From Jackrogersella multiformis (taxonomy: Eukaryota; Ascomycota; Sordariomycetes; Xylariales; Hypoxylaceae): DNA of 64,000 nt. Where the stretch lies: positions 3,224,001-3,288,000 of the forward strand of contig CADCXD010000005.1 of NCBI GenBank assembly GCA_902806575.1, in the 5' to 3' direction. Shown piece by piece: positions 1 to 12,128 of the stretch. The stretch's first letter is position 1; the number at the start of each line of letters is the position of its first letter. Both the position numbers and the translations under genes were made by a program. The notes under the pieces were generated by a model. The model saw only the letters and a program-made list of their open reading frames with translations, did no database searches and had not been told where the DNA came from.

Positions 1-2197
1 TCAAGATGGCCATTACAGACGCAGGTGCCCTTGATACACTTCACTTCGTCGACAATGTGGATTCCGAAACCTCTCTTAATGGAGACGACATCGAGATCAA
101 AGTCCACGCCGTCGGTGTCAATCACAGAGATCTGACCGCCGCTCATGGCAAGCTGGCAACTCACGACTTTGGCGTAGAAGCCAGCGGTGTTGTCACGGCC
201 ATCGGCAAGGACGTGAAGAACATCCAAGTTGGCGACCGAATCGCAGCTATCACGAAGGGTGCCTTTGCCACTACTACTCGCACGAAGGCCGCATTCGCCT
301 TCAAGCTGCCGTCCGACATGCAATTTGAAGAGGGCGCAACCCTCCCGCTGGCATATACCACGGCCTACTATTCGCTTGTCGAGCTCGGCCGACTCAGCGA
401 AGACGAGTCCGTGCTAATTCACGCCGCCGCTGGTGCCGTCGGCCAAGCTGCCATCTTGCTCGCGCAGATGATCGGCGCGAAGGTGTTCGCCACTGTCGGC
501 AGTACCGACAAGAAGGAGTTTCTCATCAAGGAGTACGGCATTCCCGAGGATCGCATCTTCTACAGCCGCAACTTGTCCTTCGGCAACGCGGTCCGCCAGG
601 CGACTAACAACCTCGGCGTAGACGTGGTTCTTAACTGCCTCACTGGAGACGGCCTGCGAGAGAGCTGGAGCAGCGTCAACAAGTTCGGTCGTCTGATTGA
701 CATCGGCAGCCGGGATACCAACACCAGCACGAGGCTCGAGATGACGCAATTCGAGCACAACGCCAGCTTCATGACCGTCGACGTAATGGCCATTGCCGCA
801 GAGAGGCCTAAGCTTCTGCAGAGACTCCTCTCCGACGTCGCGAAGCTGATGCGATACGGCAAGATCCGACCCATCTCCCCTGTCACCGCCTTCCCCATAT
901 CCGAGGTCGAGTCCGCGTTCAAGACGCTCCACGGCGCTAAGGCCCACGGAAAGCTGGTCGTCGTACCGCACGCGCATGATGTTGTTAAAGCTACGCCTCC
1001 CAAGAAGCCTGCTCAGTTGCTCAAGGCTGATGCTACCTACATCCTCATCGGTGGTACCGGTGGTCTTGGAAGAAGTATGGCACGCTGGATGGTTAGCCGA
1101 GGTGCAAAGCATCTGGTGCTTGTCTCCCGAAGCGGCAGCGCAACCGGCAAGGTCAAGGAGCTGATCGACGAAGCTGCCTTAGCTGGCGCGTTAATCGTGG
1201 TTCGCCGCGCTGATGTAGCTACTCCTTCATCAGTTGACGAGCTGGTCAAGCACGGCTTAGAGGGTCTTCCTCCTGTTCGGGGTGTAATCCACGGTGCTAT
1301 GGTTCTCCGCGTAAGTCTCTCTTTCATATACAAACTATCATAACGAATGTTTCTAACACAAAGCAGGATGTCTTGTACGAGAAGATGACGTACGAACAGT
1401 ACACTACAGTCATCGAGTCCAAGGTGCAAGGTGCCTGGAACTTCCACAATGCCCTCTCCGACACCCCGCTTGACTTCTTCGTTGCCATCTCCTCCGTCGC
1501 CGGTGCAGTCGGCAACAGAGGCCAGGCCGCCTACGCCGCTGCCAACTGCTTCCTGAACGGCTTCGTCCAATACCGTCTCGCTCAAGGCCTACCCGCCTCT
1601 TCCCTGGACCTTACGGCCATTTCGGACTCCGGTTACCTAGCTGAGGATCTCGAGAAGGCCGCCGAGGTTGCTAAGAACCTCGGCAGCGACACCATCTGCG
1701 AAGCCGAAGTCCTAGCCCTCCTCGGTGCCGCCATCAGCGGACGCCTCGCCACCGCATGCAACAACCACACCATAACAGGCATGCGCATGACCCCGACCAT
1801 GCAACCCTTCTGGACGTCCGACGCCAAGAGCAAGCACCTGCGCGAAGCCATGGAGGCTATCGCAGCCGCAGACGCAGCGTCCAACGGCAGCACCAAGGCC
1901 ATCTCGTACAATGCCGCCGTGAAGGCCGCCAAGACGCTCGAGGAGGCCGAAGCCGTGGTCTGCGACGGCCTCGTGCACAAGCTCGCGGCCGTCATGATGA
2001 TGGAGCTCGAAGATCTCGACGTCACGCGCTCGCTGTCTCACTACCCCCTCGACTCGCTCGTCGCGATCGAGATCCGCAACTTCATCACGCGCGAGTTCGA
2101 GGCCACCCTTCAGGTCCTCGAGCTGCTGTCCAGCGGAAGCATCCAGACCTTGTCCAAGGCCGTGTGCGTGAAGAGCAAGCTCGTCAACTTCTCTTAG
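1..2197 (+). CDS. Highly reducing polyketide synthase, C-terminal part (ER-KR-ACP), 5' partial
   Basis: Multidomain enzyme that builds and reduces a polyketide chain. Only the last 711 or so residues are visible, and the frame is open to the left edge, so KS, AT and DH lie outside. Exons 1-1310 and 1367-2197 flank a 56-nt GTAAGT..CAG intron. Visible domains: a trans-acting-type enoyl reductase fold (about residues 1-330, with the nucleotide-binding HAAAGAVGQAA motif), a ketoreductase (TYILIGGTGGLGRS near 345; catalytic Ser and Tyr in ISSVAGAVG and YAAAN, Tyr near 491), and one acyl carrier protein with phosphopantetheine Ser near 665 in PLDSLVAIEIRN. The protein ends just after the ACP, with no thioesterase or reductase, as is usual for fungal HR-PKS. 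Release therefore needs a separate enzyme, presumably to the left. The product cannot be predicted from this part. Confidence 0.95.
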
Positions 2198-2687
2198 TGG
2201 AGAGTGGAGTGTTGACATGAAGATATATATATCTGGGACGGAACGACTAGAATGACATTGAATGATATGGTGCAGTAGGATTCGGTTCCTCTTTTCTCTC
2301 ACTCCCCCCTTTTTGAACATGGTCTAGATATACGAATGGGGCTGTTTGGAGAACATCTAGACTTTATTATATATTGTATACAAGTTACCCCCTAGTTGTC
2401 TTGGTGTTGGTTTACGTTTTAGTCAGGTACCCCAGGTTGGTAATATTTCTTCCTTAGTATACTTAGGTATTTTTTATTGGTATTAATTCATAGACTGTTT
2501 CTACCTTACCTTGTCGTTGCTTGTGAGGCTTGTTGCGACTAGAGATTTTGCAACATTCTCGCCATGTGAGATATGTTTAGGTACCTAACCTAGCCGAAAT
2601 TATTGCCATATTAATCAGTGTGTATTTGTCTATACGTATCTGCCTACCTAATAAACCCAGTAGGCAGTCAGTTATTCTATGGTTCCA
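2198..2687. other. Intergenic, convergent 3' ends
   Basis: AT-rich spacer between the PKS stop and the phytase stop on the opposite strand. It has TATATATA-like runs near 2224 and 2365, and no ORF or RNA gene that I can support. Confidence 0.6.
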
Positions 2688-4975
2688 TTACGAAGCTCTA
2701 GGATCCCAATTCCTGTCGACCTCATTTATCAGTTCGTCACCAAGTACATCTCTGAGATCCACCAATTTGAAGCTCGCCTTATCGCTCGTGCCTCCTTCTG
2801 GTAGCTGGTTGGCATCATCGTGAACGACTACCAATCCGTTAGGGAACGCTTCGCCCAGGGCAGCTCCGACGACCGCGAGCCCGTCCGTGTTAGTCACGCC
2901 ATCTATGCCTTTCTCCGAGTTCTCATATATCGTGAATGTCTCGACGTACTCATGAGGAGCCGCGCGGCGGTATACATTGTACGCGCTCACGCCTTGCTGG
3001 CTGACAATGATGAAGCCCTTGTCCGCAGAGGGACCTTCGACCAAGGTCACCCCCTCCACATCTGCGTGCATCTTCCCGTCACCGACCTCGCCAATGAGGA
3101 CCCCCTTGCTGGCGTCGTCATCTGGCTCCGCCCCATAACGCCACAGCGCATGCGGTTCCTCGCTAATGATAATCCACCCATTTGCTTCGTCCGCTACACA
3201 CCCCTCTACCTGAGCACCCGAGCCGCCGGTAAAGCTGCGCACAAGACTAGTCTGTAGTGCGCCATCGGCCCATGACAGCTCATACTGCAGATACTCGGCT
3301 GATTTGGCGTTGACGTAGAGATATTGCTTGCCGCTCTTCCGAGAACGATAGACGCAGCTACCATAGACCTTGTAGCCGTCTTTCGTCGGCTGTGCACCAC
3401 CGGCGATGGCCTGTAGAGTCCCATCCGATGTGATTTCGAAAATACTAGATATGATTAACTTTAAAGCACGAGCTGATGATTAATCTTAACGTACCATAGA
3501 GTGTTATCTGTTCGACAAGCAGCGTACGCTAGGTCGACGGTCCTATTCCCAGCCTGGAAATTGTATACGACGTCGACGTTATCGGGCTCACCAGCAGAAA
3601 AAGTCTGCATTAGTGTTCCGTTAAGGGCGAAAACTGCCAATCCAGCACCGTCTTCGGATTTGATTGTGGTGATTATTCGCGACTCGGCCTTGTCAGTTGG
3701 CGATATCCAAATCGCCGGGTCGTCTCCATCGCCACCGAATGCATCCGTTTCAACAACAGGCTCTACGACTTTGAAAGCGCAGTACAGGCCACCCCATCCA
3801 GCATCGCATTCGCACGAGTTCGCGTCAACACATTTACCATGGGCCGAACAGTCGTTGCGACAGGTGAAAGATGCACACCGTGCCCCCTCGAACCCTGCGA
3901 AGCACGAGCATGAAAGCCCACATCCAATGCCGTTGCCCGCTTGGCAAAAGCCGCTGAGACTGCAACGAGAACAAACAGGGCTAAAGGATTCGGTCGGCTT
4001 GTTACGAGGATCGTAAGCAGTGTTCAAATCCAGACCCAGCTCGCCGAATGCTGCTTCAAGAGAGCTAACAGCAAACCCTTTTCCGGCATCGGCTTTGGTG
4101 GCATAGGCTACTGCGCCTGCTGGGTATTTCTGTGTCGACGCTTGATAGATGCTGAGGCCCTCGATCTCGATGTCGTCATCCGCAGTGACCGCCATAGAAC
4201 CCAACAGCGTGAATGAAGTATCATATACTGCTATGACGTCTCCCTGGGCAACCCATATATAATCAGAGGTAGTCCCGATATAGGTGGCGAGTCCGGTTAC
4301 ATCGTCGTCGGCTTTCCCCAGAACTCTTATTTCAGGCACTGCGGTTGTCTCTGCTGCCGTGAATGCGTAAACAGTTGAGTCATCTTTGGTCGTGAAGTAT
4401 ACAGACTGCGCAGAAAGAGATACGGCACAAGAGGATGCTTCGACTAGGGTGTCGAAAGTCTGGGTCTCGACGAATTCGTAGGTGCCGTTGAGCCCCCTCA
4501 AGAGAAACTGCACAGCTTTACTCTTTCCAAACAAGTACAGATACTGTTCACCGCTACTCTGGCTCTTCCAACCGCAGAGGGCCGACCAATCCCCTAGGGT
4601 GCGCGAGATGGGCTCACCAACCTGCTCGGCGGTGCTTGGATCGTAGAGGCGAAAGTACGAGTCAGGTTGGGCGATAGTGACGATGAGATCCTTCCCTTCG
4701 ATATCGTACACAGTCGTCACGAGCTTGGTTCGTCCAGGTGTCTGATGATTCGTCTCCGTCAACGTGGTTTCGCCATCTAAGTCAAACGTACGGAAACCAC
4801 CCGTAGCAGCGCCGCCGTCATTGCCAACGAGGACGGGGTGCGCAGCATCGTAAAAGACGGCCGTGGAGTCGGATTCAACCTTGTCCGACTTTGCTGAAAC
4901 CGATAGATCAACCTCTAACGCCGCCACGTTCAGGCTAGCAGCCAACGAAGCCGCAAATAAACAGAAGCGTCTCAT
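2688..4975 (-). CDS. Secreted beta-propeller phytase with EGF-like insert
   Basis: Predicted extracellular 3-phytase of the beta-propeller (BPP) family, which releases phosphate from inositol phosphates with calcium. Exons 4975-3495 and 3444-2688 are joined across a 50-nt GTACGT..TAG intron and give 745 aa. I start at MRRFCLF (4975) rather than the ATG at 5008 because it places a good signal peptide (to about residue 20, cut after AAL) at the N-terminus. Residues about 20-330 form a first, divergent propeller. Residues about 335-400 are Cys-rich with EGF-like spacing. From about 400 a canonical BPP begins with GDGDDPAIWISP and runs to the end with DNVDVVYNF, ADVEGVTL and IDGVTNTDGLAV motifs. 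Dual BPP proteins usually pair an incomplete N-terminal with a catalytic C-terminal domain, and this fits. The C-terminal domain is the likely active one. Confidence 0.9.
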
Positions 4976-5603
4976 TCTAAAAACACAGGACTCATTAACC
5001 CAACGCAAGGGAACGCAGACCGAGAAATCGATGCGTAGCCATCGTTTCCCCTTTTAAAGCAGTCGAGAAACAACTCGACATCATATCCTCTCTCGGTCCC
5101 ATTAGAAGCTCATCCCTGCGAAAATCATATTCAAACATACCCGTGCATTCAGGCGAGAATATGGTTGGTGCGTTTTCTCCAAGCGTCCCCGGGCGTCTCC
5201 ACGCCTAAGAGATTTGCCTTCCGATTTTGGGATGGTCGCGAAATCTCTATATACACGTGTAGAATGAAGCTTTTTGGATGTGGGAAAATGGCCGCCAAGA
5301 TGACGCGTCTGGGGATTAACAAGATGTCATAGAAATAAAAGGAAAATTATTGGCCAGGTACATAGCATGATATAATGCTATTATTAGGAGTCCTGAAGGT
5401 ATCACATGCCATTTAGAAACACAACATGACCACTTTAACAACTATAGCACAGGGAGAGTAAGTTTCAACAGAATGCAACTTATATCGATAGGTAGCTGAC
5501 AGTTTAGTAAATACATTATTTATATGAATGAAATCTTTAATTTCAACAGTTATTCGGGTTATTAGATGGCACTGCCGATTAAGCTGTTTAGCCCTTTTGC
5601 AGG

Positions 5604-5613
5604 TACCTAGGTA
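5604..5613. repeat. TACCTAGGTA palindrome (representative of 15 copies)
   Basis: Perfect 10-bp palindrome. Exact copies that I located start at 5604, 12769, 18424, 18432, 22209, 22518, 24844, 31071, 33786, 37013, 37602, 47185, 51354, 60130 and 61347. All are between genes and many are embedded in longer TACCTACC/GGTAGGTA runs. Confidence 0.9.
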
Positions 5614-6188
5614 CCCAACGCATTCATGCTTAAAGGGAATCATTAAGTTGCATGGAGTAATATATATACTCTATCCATCTTAACTGTTACCCGAGCAGCT
5701 CGAGGTAGATACTTACCTACCTATATTACCTAAGTAGACATTTAAGCAATATAAATTTCAATGTTTACATCAATTAAATTAGCAGATTCAACGTTAGCTT
5801 TCTTAATAGGGCTGACAGGGGTTGCCTTCTATCTTGGTACCTACTACTAGATGTTCTTATAAGAACTGTTACGAATCATAGAACAGAAATAGTAGATCCT
5901 TTTAAATATCATGAGAACCTACACAGAGGGATCCTGAGAATGGTGTTCGAAGAAGGCACTTTTGTTGTTATCAACGGAATCTTTTAGTGTAAGCGTCGCT
6001 TATTATCCACTTGGTACAGGGGATGATATCGGGATCTTAAATCTGGATGGAGAAACTGACCCTTTTCCTTGGTACTGGGAACGAAAGGCAGGCTTAGATG
6101 GGGGACGTAATATACCCCACACTGTACCTAGATTTGTACTAATAAAATCTGGATCCTTCTAACGGCCTTCTAGAGGAGTTGTCTATCT

Positions 6189-6224
6189 CACCTTGCTCAC
6201 CTTGTTCACCTTGTTCACCTTGCT
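6189..6224. repeat. 9-bp tandem repeat, four copies
   Basis: Four direct copies of CACCTTGYT, with T/C varying at position 8. It is a short minisatellite in the phytase-permease spacer with no evident coding role. Confidence 0.85.
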
Positions 6225-7412
6225 ATCAGAATCCCAAGAAATCCTTCCGCACTATGGTGCTGCCATGCCGAGCCCGACACTAACCAACCATCTTTGAGCT
6301 TATCTCATATCACGAAACGGCAAACTGTGATTGGTAGTGCCAGAGTTTGGCCTTCTCAAATAGGAAATGACTTGTCATGTCGAGATGTGGGATACAATAT
6401 TTTGAGATAAGACTAGAACTAAATAGATGATTGATATGGCTTCAATTCGTCCAAAACATAATTTCATTCAACCTACGGCATCTCCGATAGTGAAAATTCC
6501 CGTGTAAAATGGTCTCAGATGTAGGCAATGTTACTTCTATACTTTAGGCTCAAACTTCACAGGTTTGACAGAAGAAGCCTTTGTACGACGACAAGGCAGA
6601 TCAAGGTCAATTGAACGCCCGAGGCGAAGTTGCCGGGTACCCCTGAGACAGTATTGATAAGGGGAGGGTGGGATGGTTGCGTTCAGCCACAACTAGGTAT
6701 CTATCAATCAATCAGAGCTAAGGGTTCTAGAACTCATGGCGTGGTAGGAATATTAAGGCGCCGGAATCTAGTGTAGGTACCTACCTTTCTGCAATCCTTC
6801 GGTGCCGTGTGCTACGAAGTGGTTGGCGTTGTACATGTACTATCACGAAGATGCCCCTAAGTCACTACAACTGACCAACGACTTACTAACGACTGATTTA
6901 AATCTCAGTGTATAGCCATCGCTGCAACACAAAATAGATTTCTACGTACCAACCTTCTCATACTACGACGATGATTTCGTTTACGTCCGAAGGAGACGCA
7001 TACTACGATGTACAATACAGAGTACGGGCTGAGTGTTCTAGTTCGACCTACATAGGTAGGTGCATATGCAATGGATGTAACATGTATACTTTACCCCTAG
7101 GTAGGCAAGAATACAGAGTATGTTGGTGGAGATGAATTTCAATATTCAGCTCAATTTACGTGTCGGTGCTACATGGCGGTCATCCCGCATGACATTAATT
7201 CGTAAGGGTGCGTATTGGGTACAACGCCCTCAAGTTTGTCCATTCATGTAGTCCGAGACAAGGTCGACAAGACAAGCTTCCCTTATCAACACCGAAGGAC
7301 CCCGGGAAGGTGTTCATCAATCCTAAGTTCCTGGTATAGCTGGGCGAATACAAGACAGCCTAAGCCTTACCCGCACTCTGATAGGTCTCGCTTTTGGACT
7401 TTCATCCCTTCG

Positions 7413-7521
7413 GATAAGGGGCCAATGCTTTCCCTCTTCGGCCCGTTAGCTCTGCGACAGTTGCTGGCGGTAAGGATAGTTACGCACTGCGCTGCCGTGG
7501 GCGTCGCGGCTGGCTGATAAG
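7413..7521 (+). promoter_or_regulatory. GATA and CCAAT boxes upstream of amino-acid permease
   Basis: GATAAG occurs at 7413-7418 and TGATAAG at 7515-7521, with CCAAT at 7422-7426, about 140-250 bp before the permease ATG. HGATAR is the known site of the fungal nitrogen regulator AreA/NIT2, so nitrogen control of the permease is inferred. Confidence 0.5.
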
Positions 7522-7659
7522 AACACGCGAGCGACCATTTGTCGTATTTATCTCCCCATTCCTTTACTTTTCTAGAACTTTTCTCTAACCCCCCTCCGTT
7601 CTCCTTTTCTCACTTTTCGACTTTCACAATCCATACCCTGCCAGTTCTCGACTTCGGCT

Positions 7660-9506
7660 ATGGAAGCCCACGATTCACCTAGCGCCACCCCTGCCTACCA
7701 TGGCAGCGGGGATGACATCAAGGAGAAGCAAACATCGACTGTTACCGGTGACATGTACCGCGGAGATCATGGCGCCGAAACCGAGCTGAGACGATCCCTC
7801 GGCACCCGTCACTTGACGATGATAGCACTCGGCTCCAGTATCGGCATGGGTCTATGGCTCGGTAGTGGTCTTTCTCTCGCAAACGGTGGTCCAGCAGGTA
7901 TCTTCCTCGGTTATTGTCTCGCCGGCTCTATGATTTGGTGCGTCAGTCATTCCATCGGTGAGATGGCGGTCATGTATCCTCTACCATCAGCTTTTGTGCA
8001 GTGGACTGGTAAGTACTGTTTAACGCCGCACGAAAAAATAATCTCAGGGAGTGTTATTTAACATAGGGTGAATGAAGGTAAATTTGTCGATCGCTCTGCC
8101 GCATTTGCTCTGGGTTGGTCTTATTGGTTCTCTTACTGGTGAGTAGCTACATTTTTATACTCACCCATACCCCTTTCTTCATGAGTTTAGAATAGGTACC
8201 TACACATCACCTTACTTAGGTCTATTTAGGGGTCTCACCTCATCGCTATGCCATACTAACCACATATGTCGAGTATAGTATCACAATCTCGAACGAGTTG
8301 CAAGCCGCCAACACCGTCATCAAATTCTGGACTTCCGCCGTTCCGATCGCTGCATGGATCAGTATCTGGCTCGTAGTCATCGTCTTGATCAACGTCGGAG
8401 CCGTCAACTTGTTCGGCGAGATCGAAGTCATCGCTAGTACTATCAAGTTCTGCTGGATATTCGTGGTCATCATCTCCATGATCGTCATGTCGGCCGGAGG
8501 CGCGGGTTACGGTCCGGTAGGCTTCCGCTACTGGAACGAGATGGCCTTCACGAACGGCTTCAAGGGGTTTCTAAGCGTCATGCCTACTTGTATCTTCGCT
8601 ATGTCCGGATCTGAGAACTCGGGCCTTGTCGCTGCCGAGACAGCCAACCCGCGAAAGTCCGTCCCTCGCGCCGTCTCGTCCATCTGGGTTCGCTTGTCTC
8701 TCTTCTACCTGATCGGAGCGCTTATGATCACCATCAATGTATCGCCTAAGAACGAAGATCTCTTTGGCGGCACCGGCACCAACGCTTCGCCTTTCGTCAT
8801 CGCCTACCGCGACGCAAAACTCCCTGCCCTGGCCCACCTGATGAACGTCGTCATTCTCATCTCGGTCATCTCAACAGGCTCCATCTCCGGCTACGGTGGA
8901 TCGCGCACAACCATGGGTCTAGCTTATCTCGGCATGGCCCCGAAGTCGATGCAGAAGGCTGATAGGATGGGCCGACCCTGGTACGGTCTAATACCAACCT
9001 TCATTCTCGGAGGCGGCCTCGCCTACCTCAACGTCAGCGAATCCGGTGCCGATGTTTTCGGCTGGTTCTCCAACCTTACCTCGCTCTTCACCCTTTTCGG
9101 CTGGGGTATGATCTGCCTCTCGCACATCCGCTTCCGAACCGCCTGGGCGCGACAGGGACGTACAGCCGACGAGCTCCCCTGGAAGTCCTGGATGTACCCC
9201 ATCGGGCCCTGGTGGGGCCTCATCATGTGTATTATTCTCATCATCGTGCAGTTCTACCTTTCGGTCTGGCCGCTAGGAGAAGCACCGAGTGCCGAGGGAT
9301 TCTTTGCGAACTACATCTCGGTCATTGTCATCATCGTCATGTGGATCGGTGCCAGAATCTTCTATCGCGGACGCTGGTGGGTGGACCTAGATACCATCAA
9401 TCTCGACGAGGGACGTAGATTCTACAACCTCAACGACGTTGAAAAGGTGGCGGCTACAGGTGTGAAGGGAGTAGCGAAGAAGGTTGCTGGGGCGATTTTC
9501 AATTAA
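7660..9506 (+). CDS. Amino-acid permease (APC superfamily)
   Basis: Plasma-membrane amino-acid/proton symporter of the fungal YAT type. Exons 7660-8008, 8078-8138 and 8279-9506 (introns of 69 and 140 nt) join to 545 aa. After a hydrophilic N-terminus, ELRRSLGTRHLTMIALG and SIGMGLWLGSG mark the family's first transmembrane helix. Then follow GEMAVMYPLPSAF and about ten further hydrophobic helices, including IWVRLSLFYLIGAL and GWGMICLSHIRFR. The C-terminus is cytosolic. Substrate range cannot be read from sequence. The exon 2/3 junction makes a Cys codon where relatives vary. GATA boxes upstream suggest derepression when nitrogen is poor. No neighbouring gene shares an obvious pathway. Confidence 0.93.
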
Positions 9507-10466
9507 GCAAGCGACGTCCTGGGTGACTTACGTGAGACGTAACGTCATCTATGTATTTCAGATTTAGATCCTAATAGGCTACACGCTTTTGCTCCGTAAA
9601 TGTGCAGTGTATTCAAAGTACTATTAGTTGTGAAAGTACCCAGATCAGCTAGAGTGCTTACCACAGTGCAATATTAGTATGCGTAAAAGTTTTAAACAGT
9701 AGTCCCCTCCCTCTTATTCAGTAATATCGAAAATGAAGCCGAGGCATGCTACTAAATTGAAAGGCCAATAATGAAGAGATTATAATAATAACAACATACT
9801 AGCTAGGTTCGGAACACATAGAACAATACTCCATCGATATCACAGGCGACACTGGGTTATAGTCTTATTATAACGTACCTCAGAACAAAACCGTCGGGTT
9901 TAACCCCTGACCACCAACCGATATTCCTGGGCTTATGAACTGGCGGTAGGTACTATTCGCCGTCGTTAGTTGCCTATGTGATCATGTTAAACTCTAGTGT
10001 AAACTCTTATAGTAACCGTAGCGAGAAAAGAAAACGAGTAGATACAATAAATAGGCTTCTACTACCTTATGTAAGTACATCATGTCTCGCCAACTTTCCT
10101 TACACAATCTATAAAAGCCGCATATGTGAGACACGGGGATTTTAACAGAGAGGGGTATATATAGCCCGAGATCAAGTCGTATTAGTTCTAGCAACCCTCT
10201 CCAACTCCCACCCCAGAGCCCAAATCTCAAGTCCACCTTATTCCCGAAATAAAGCTGAATAGAGAGCTTTGGAGACCGTTACTTCGCAACCCCATCTGAC
10301 ATCACCTCCGCTTCCCGATGGCGCCAGCTACTTCGACGTCTCATTCAGCTTATCCGATGTCACGCCCGCCATGCCGCCGCCCTCATAAAGCGCGGGGAGC
10401 TCTGCTTCCGTAGACCCTCGGGACTGCACTCGTAGCCATCGTCCAGCAGAACCGTCATCAGCAACC
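9507..10466. other. Intergenic; promoter of MmgE/PrpD gene
   Basis: AT-rich spacer. A TATATATAG stretch at 10157-10165 and the start context GCAACCATGG at 10461-10470 belong to the downstream gene. The ORF at 9994-10236 has no support. Confidence 0.5.
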
Positions 10467-11840
10467 ATGGCAACCCTCGCACTAGCATCCTGGGCCACGA
10501 GCCTGACCTTCGCCAACCTGACCGCGCTCGTGGTCGACGCAGCAGTCAAGAGCCTCTACAACTGGGGCGGCTGCGCCATTGGCGGGTTCGCGCAGGACGC
10601 GCCGCACATCGCGCTCAACACGACCCTAGCCGCGGGCTTCGGCGGGCCGCCGACGTCCAGCATCCTGGGCATGAACGGCTCGGCGGGCGCGTTCGCGGAC
10701 GCGCAGCTCGCGGCGCTGGTCAACGGCATCGCGTCGCACGTCGACGACTACGACGACACGCACCTGGCCACGGTGATCCACCCGTCGGGCGTCGTAGCCA
10801 GCGCCCTGCTCGCCGCCGCCGAAGCCAAGTCCCGGTCGGGCGAGCCGGTGCCGGGCCCGCGCTTCCTGACCGCGTTCGTCGCCGGCGTCGAGGCCGAGCT
10901 CAAGCTGGGGCTGGCCGTGTCCCCCGAGCACTACGACGCCGGCTGGCACATCACGAGCACGACGGGGTCGGTGGGCTCCGCCGTGGCCGTCGGCACGCTG
11001 CTCGGGCTCGACACGGAGCGCCTGCGGCACGCGATCGGCATCGCGTCCACGCACGTCATCGGCATGCAGGCGTTCTTCGGGTCGATGACGAAGGCGCTAC
11101 ACATCGGGCGGGCGACGCAATCCGGGCTGCTGGCCGTGCTGCTCGCGCAGAGCGGGTACACCAGCTCGCCGACGGCGCTGGAGGACCGGTACGGGTGGCT
11201 GCGCGTGGTGTCGTCGCGGGAGAACGGGTCGGCGGAGTTCGCGCAGCTGGGGCGCGTCTGGGAGGTCGAGAGCAACACGTTCAAGCCGTTCCCGTGCGGC
11301 ATCGTCATGCACCCGGCCATCGACGCGTGCATCCAGCTGCGCGGCCAGGCGCTCGGCTCGGGGAAGTCGGTCTCGGCCGCCTCGGTCCGCGCCGTCGACC
11401 TGCGCGTCAATCCCGAGGTCCTGGTGCTGACCGGGCAGACGGACCCACAGACGGGGCTCGCGGGCAAGTTCAGCATCTACCACGCGGCGGCCGTGGGGCT
11501 GCTGTACGGTGCGGCGACGCCGGCGCAGTTCACGGACCAGGCCGTGCTGGACGAGGCCGTGGTCGCCATGCGCCGGCTGGTCAACGTGATGACCGATTCC
11601 GGCGTAGCCGAGGACCAGGCGTACGTCTCAATCACGTTTACCGATGGCAGCACCGCGGAAAAGTACATCGAGCATGCGATCGGCAGCCTGCAGAACCCGC
11701 TGACGGTGGAGGATTTGAAGACCAAGTTCATGGACCAGGTGTCGCGGCAGATCGGCAGCGCGCGGGCCGAGAAGGCGTACGCGGCTTTCACTGGCATCGG
11801 CAACATGACCGATGTTGGGAAGTTGAGGACGCTGTTCTGA
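10467..11840 (+). CDS. MmgE/PrpD family protein
   Basis: Member of the MmgE/PrpD fold (2-methylcitrate dehydratase, cis-aconitate decarboxylase and many uncharacterised fungal relatives). The whole 457-aa protein is one exon. Family landmarks are the N-terminal all-alpha segment with VDAAVKSLYNWGGCAIGG, the SHVDDYDDTHLATVIHPSG active-site region (about 90-115), AGWHITSTTGSVGSA (about 155), and the C-terminal lid domain with SNTFKPFPCGIVMHPAID (about 270). The reaction is unknown: a dehydratase or decarboxylase on a tricarboxylate-like acid is possible. No citrate synthase or transporter partner lies beside it. The ORF is visibly much richer in G+C than the flanking DNA, and third positions are almost all G or C. 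Confidence 0.92.
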   Translation: MATLALASWATSLTFANLTALVVDAAVKSLYNWGGCAIGGFAQDAPHIALNTTLAAGFGGPPTSSILGMNGSAGAFADAQLAALVNGIASHVDDYDDTHLATVIHPSGVVASALLAAAEAKSRSGEPVPGPRFLTAFVAGVEAELKLGLAVSPEHYDAGWHITSTTGSVGSAVAVGTLLGLDTERLRHAIGIASTHVIGMQAFFGSMTKALHIGRATQSGLLAVLLAQSGYTSSPTALEDRYGWLRVVSSRENGSAEFAQLGRVWEVESNTFKPFPCGIVMHPAIDACIQLRGQALGSGKSVSAASVRAVDLRVNPEVLVLTGQTDPQTGLAGKFSIYHAAAVGLLYGAATPAQFTDQAVLDEAVVAMRRLVNVMTDSGVAEDQAYVSITFTDGSTAEKYIEHAIGSLQNPLTVEDLKTKFMDQVSRQIGSARAEKAYAAFTGIGNMTDVGKLRTLF

Positions 11841-12128
11841 GGCGTACTGCCCTGGCCGCTGGTTGGGATGTCTTTGTGAGCTGTGTCTTTGTGAGCTTTA
11901 GCTTAGGATCACTAACAGCCTTTGATTTATTGTAATACATTCCTATTTTTGGAAGAAACACAATGCATGAAATAAAACAAAGTCATTATTTTCATTTAAA
12001 GCCGAGGCATATAAGCCCACGATACCCCCCGGTGAACATAGTTCTTTAATCGGAGTTTAAGAAGCTCGAAATTTGAATATAGCCTGAGTAGATCAGCATA
12101 GGAGCTACTCACTCGTGTAAGTCACACA

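Larger units (their letters stand above)
4976..7659. other. Long gene-poor spacer with 9-bp tandem repeat
   Basis: AT-rich DNA between divergently transcribed phytase and permease. It holds TACCTAGGTA at 5604, a 4-copy 9-bp repeat at 6189, and the permease promoter at the right end. Short ORFs near 5413-5643, 5962-6162 and 7215-7517 show no domain, signal or splice support. Confidence 0.5.

Noticed and set aside
414..1112. Long antisense frame (232 codons) inside the PKS
   Set aside because: It mirrors the GC-biased codons of the enoyl reductase and has no motif, promoter or splice structure.
5962..6162. 66-codon frame in the phytase-permease spacer
   Set aside because: No signal peptide, domain or splice site; consistent with chance.
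7215..7517. 100-codon frame before the permease
   Set aside because: It overlaps the permease promoter with GATA/CCAAT boxes, and its composition is not protein-like.
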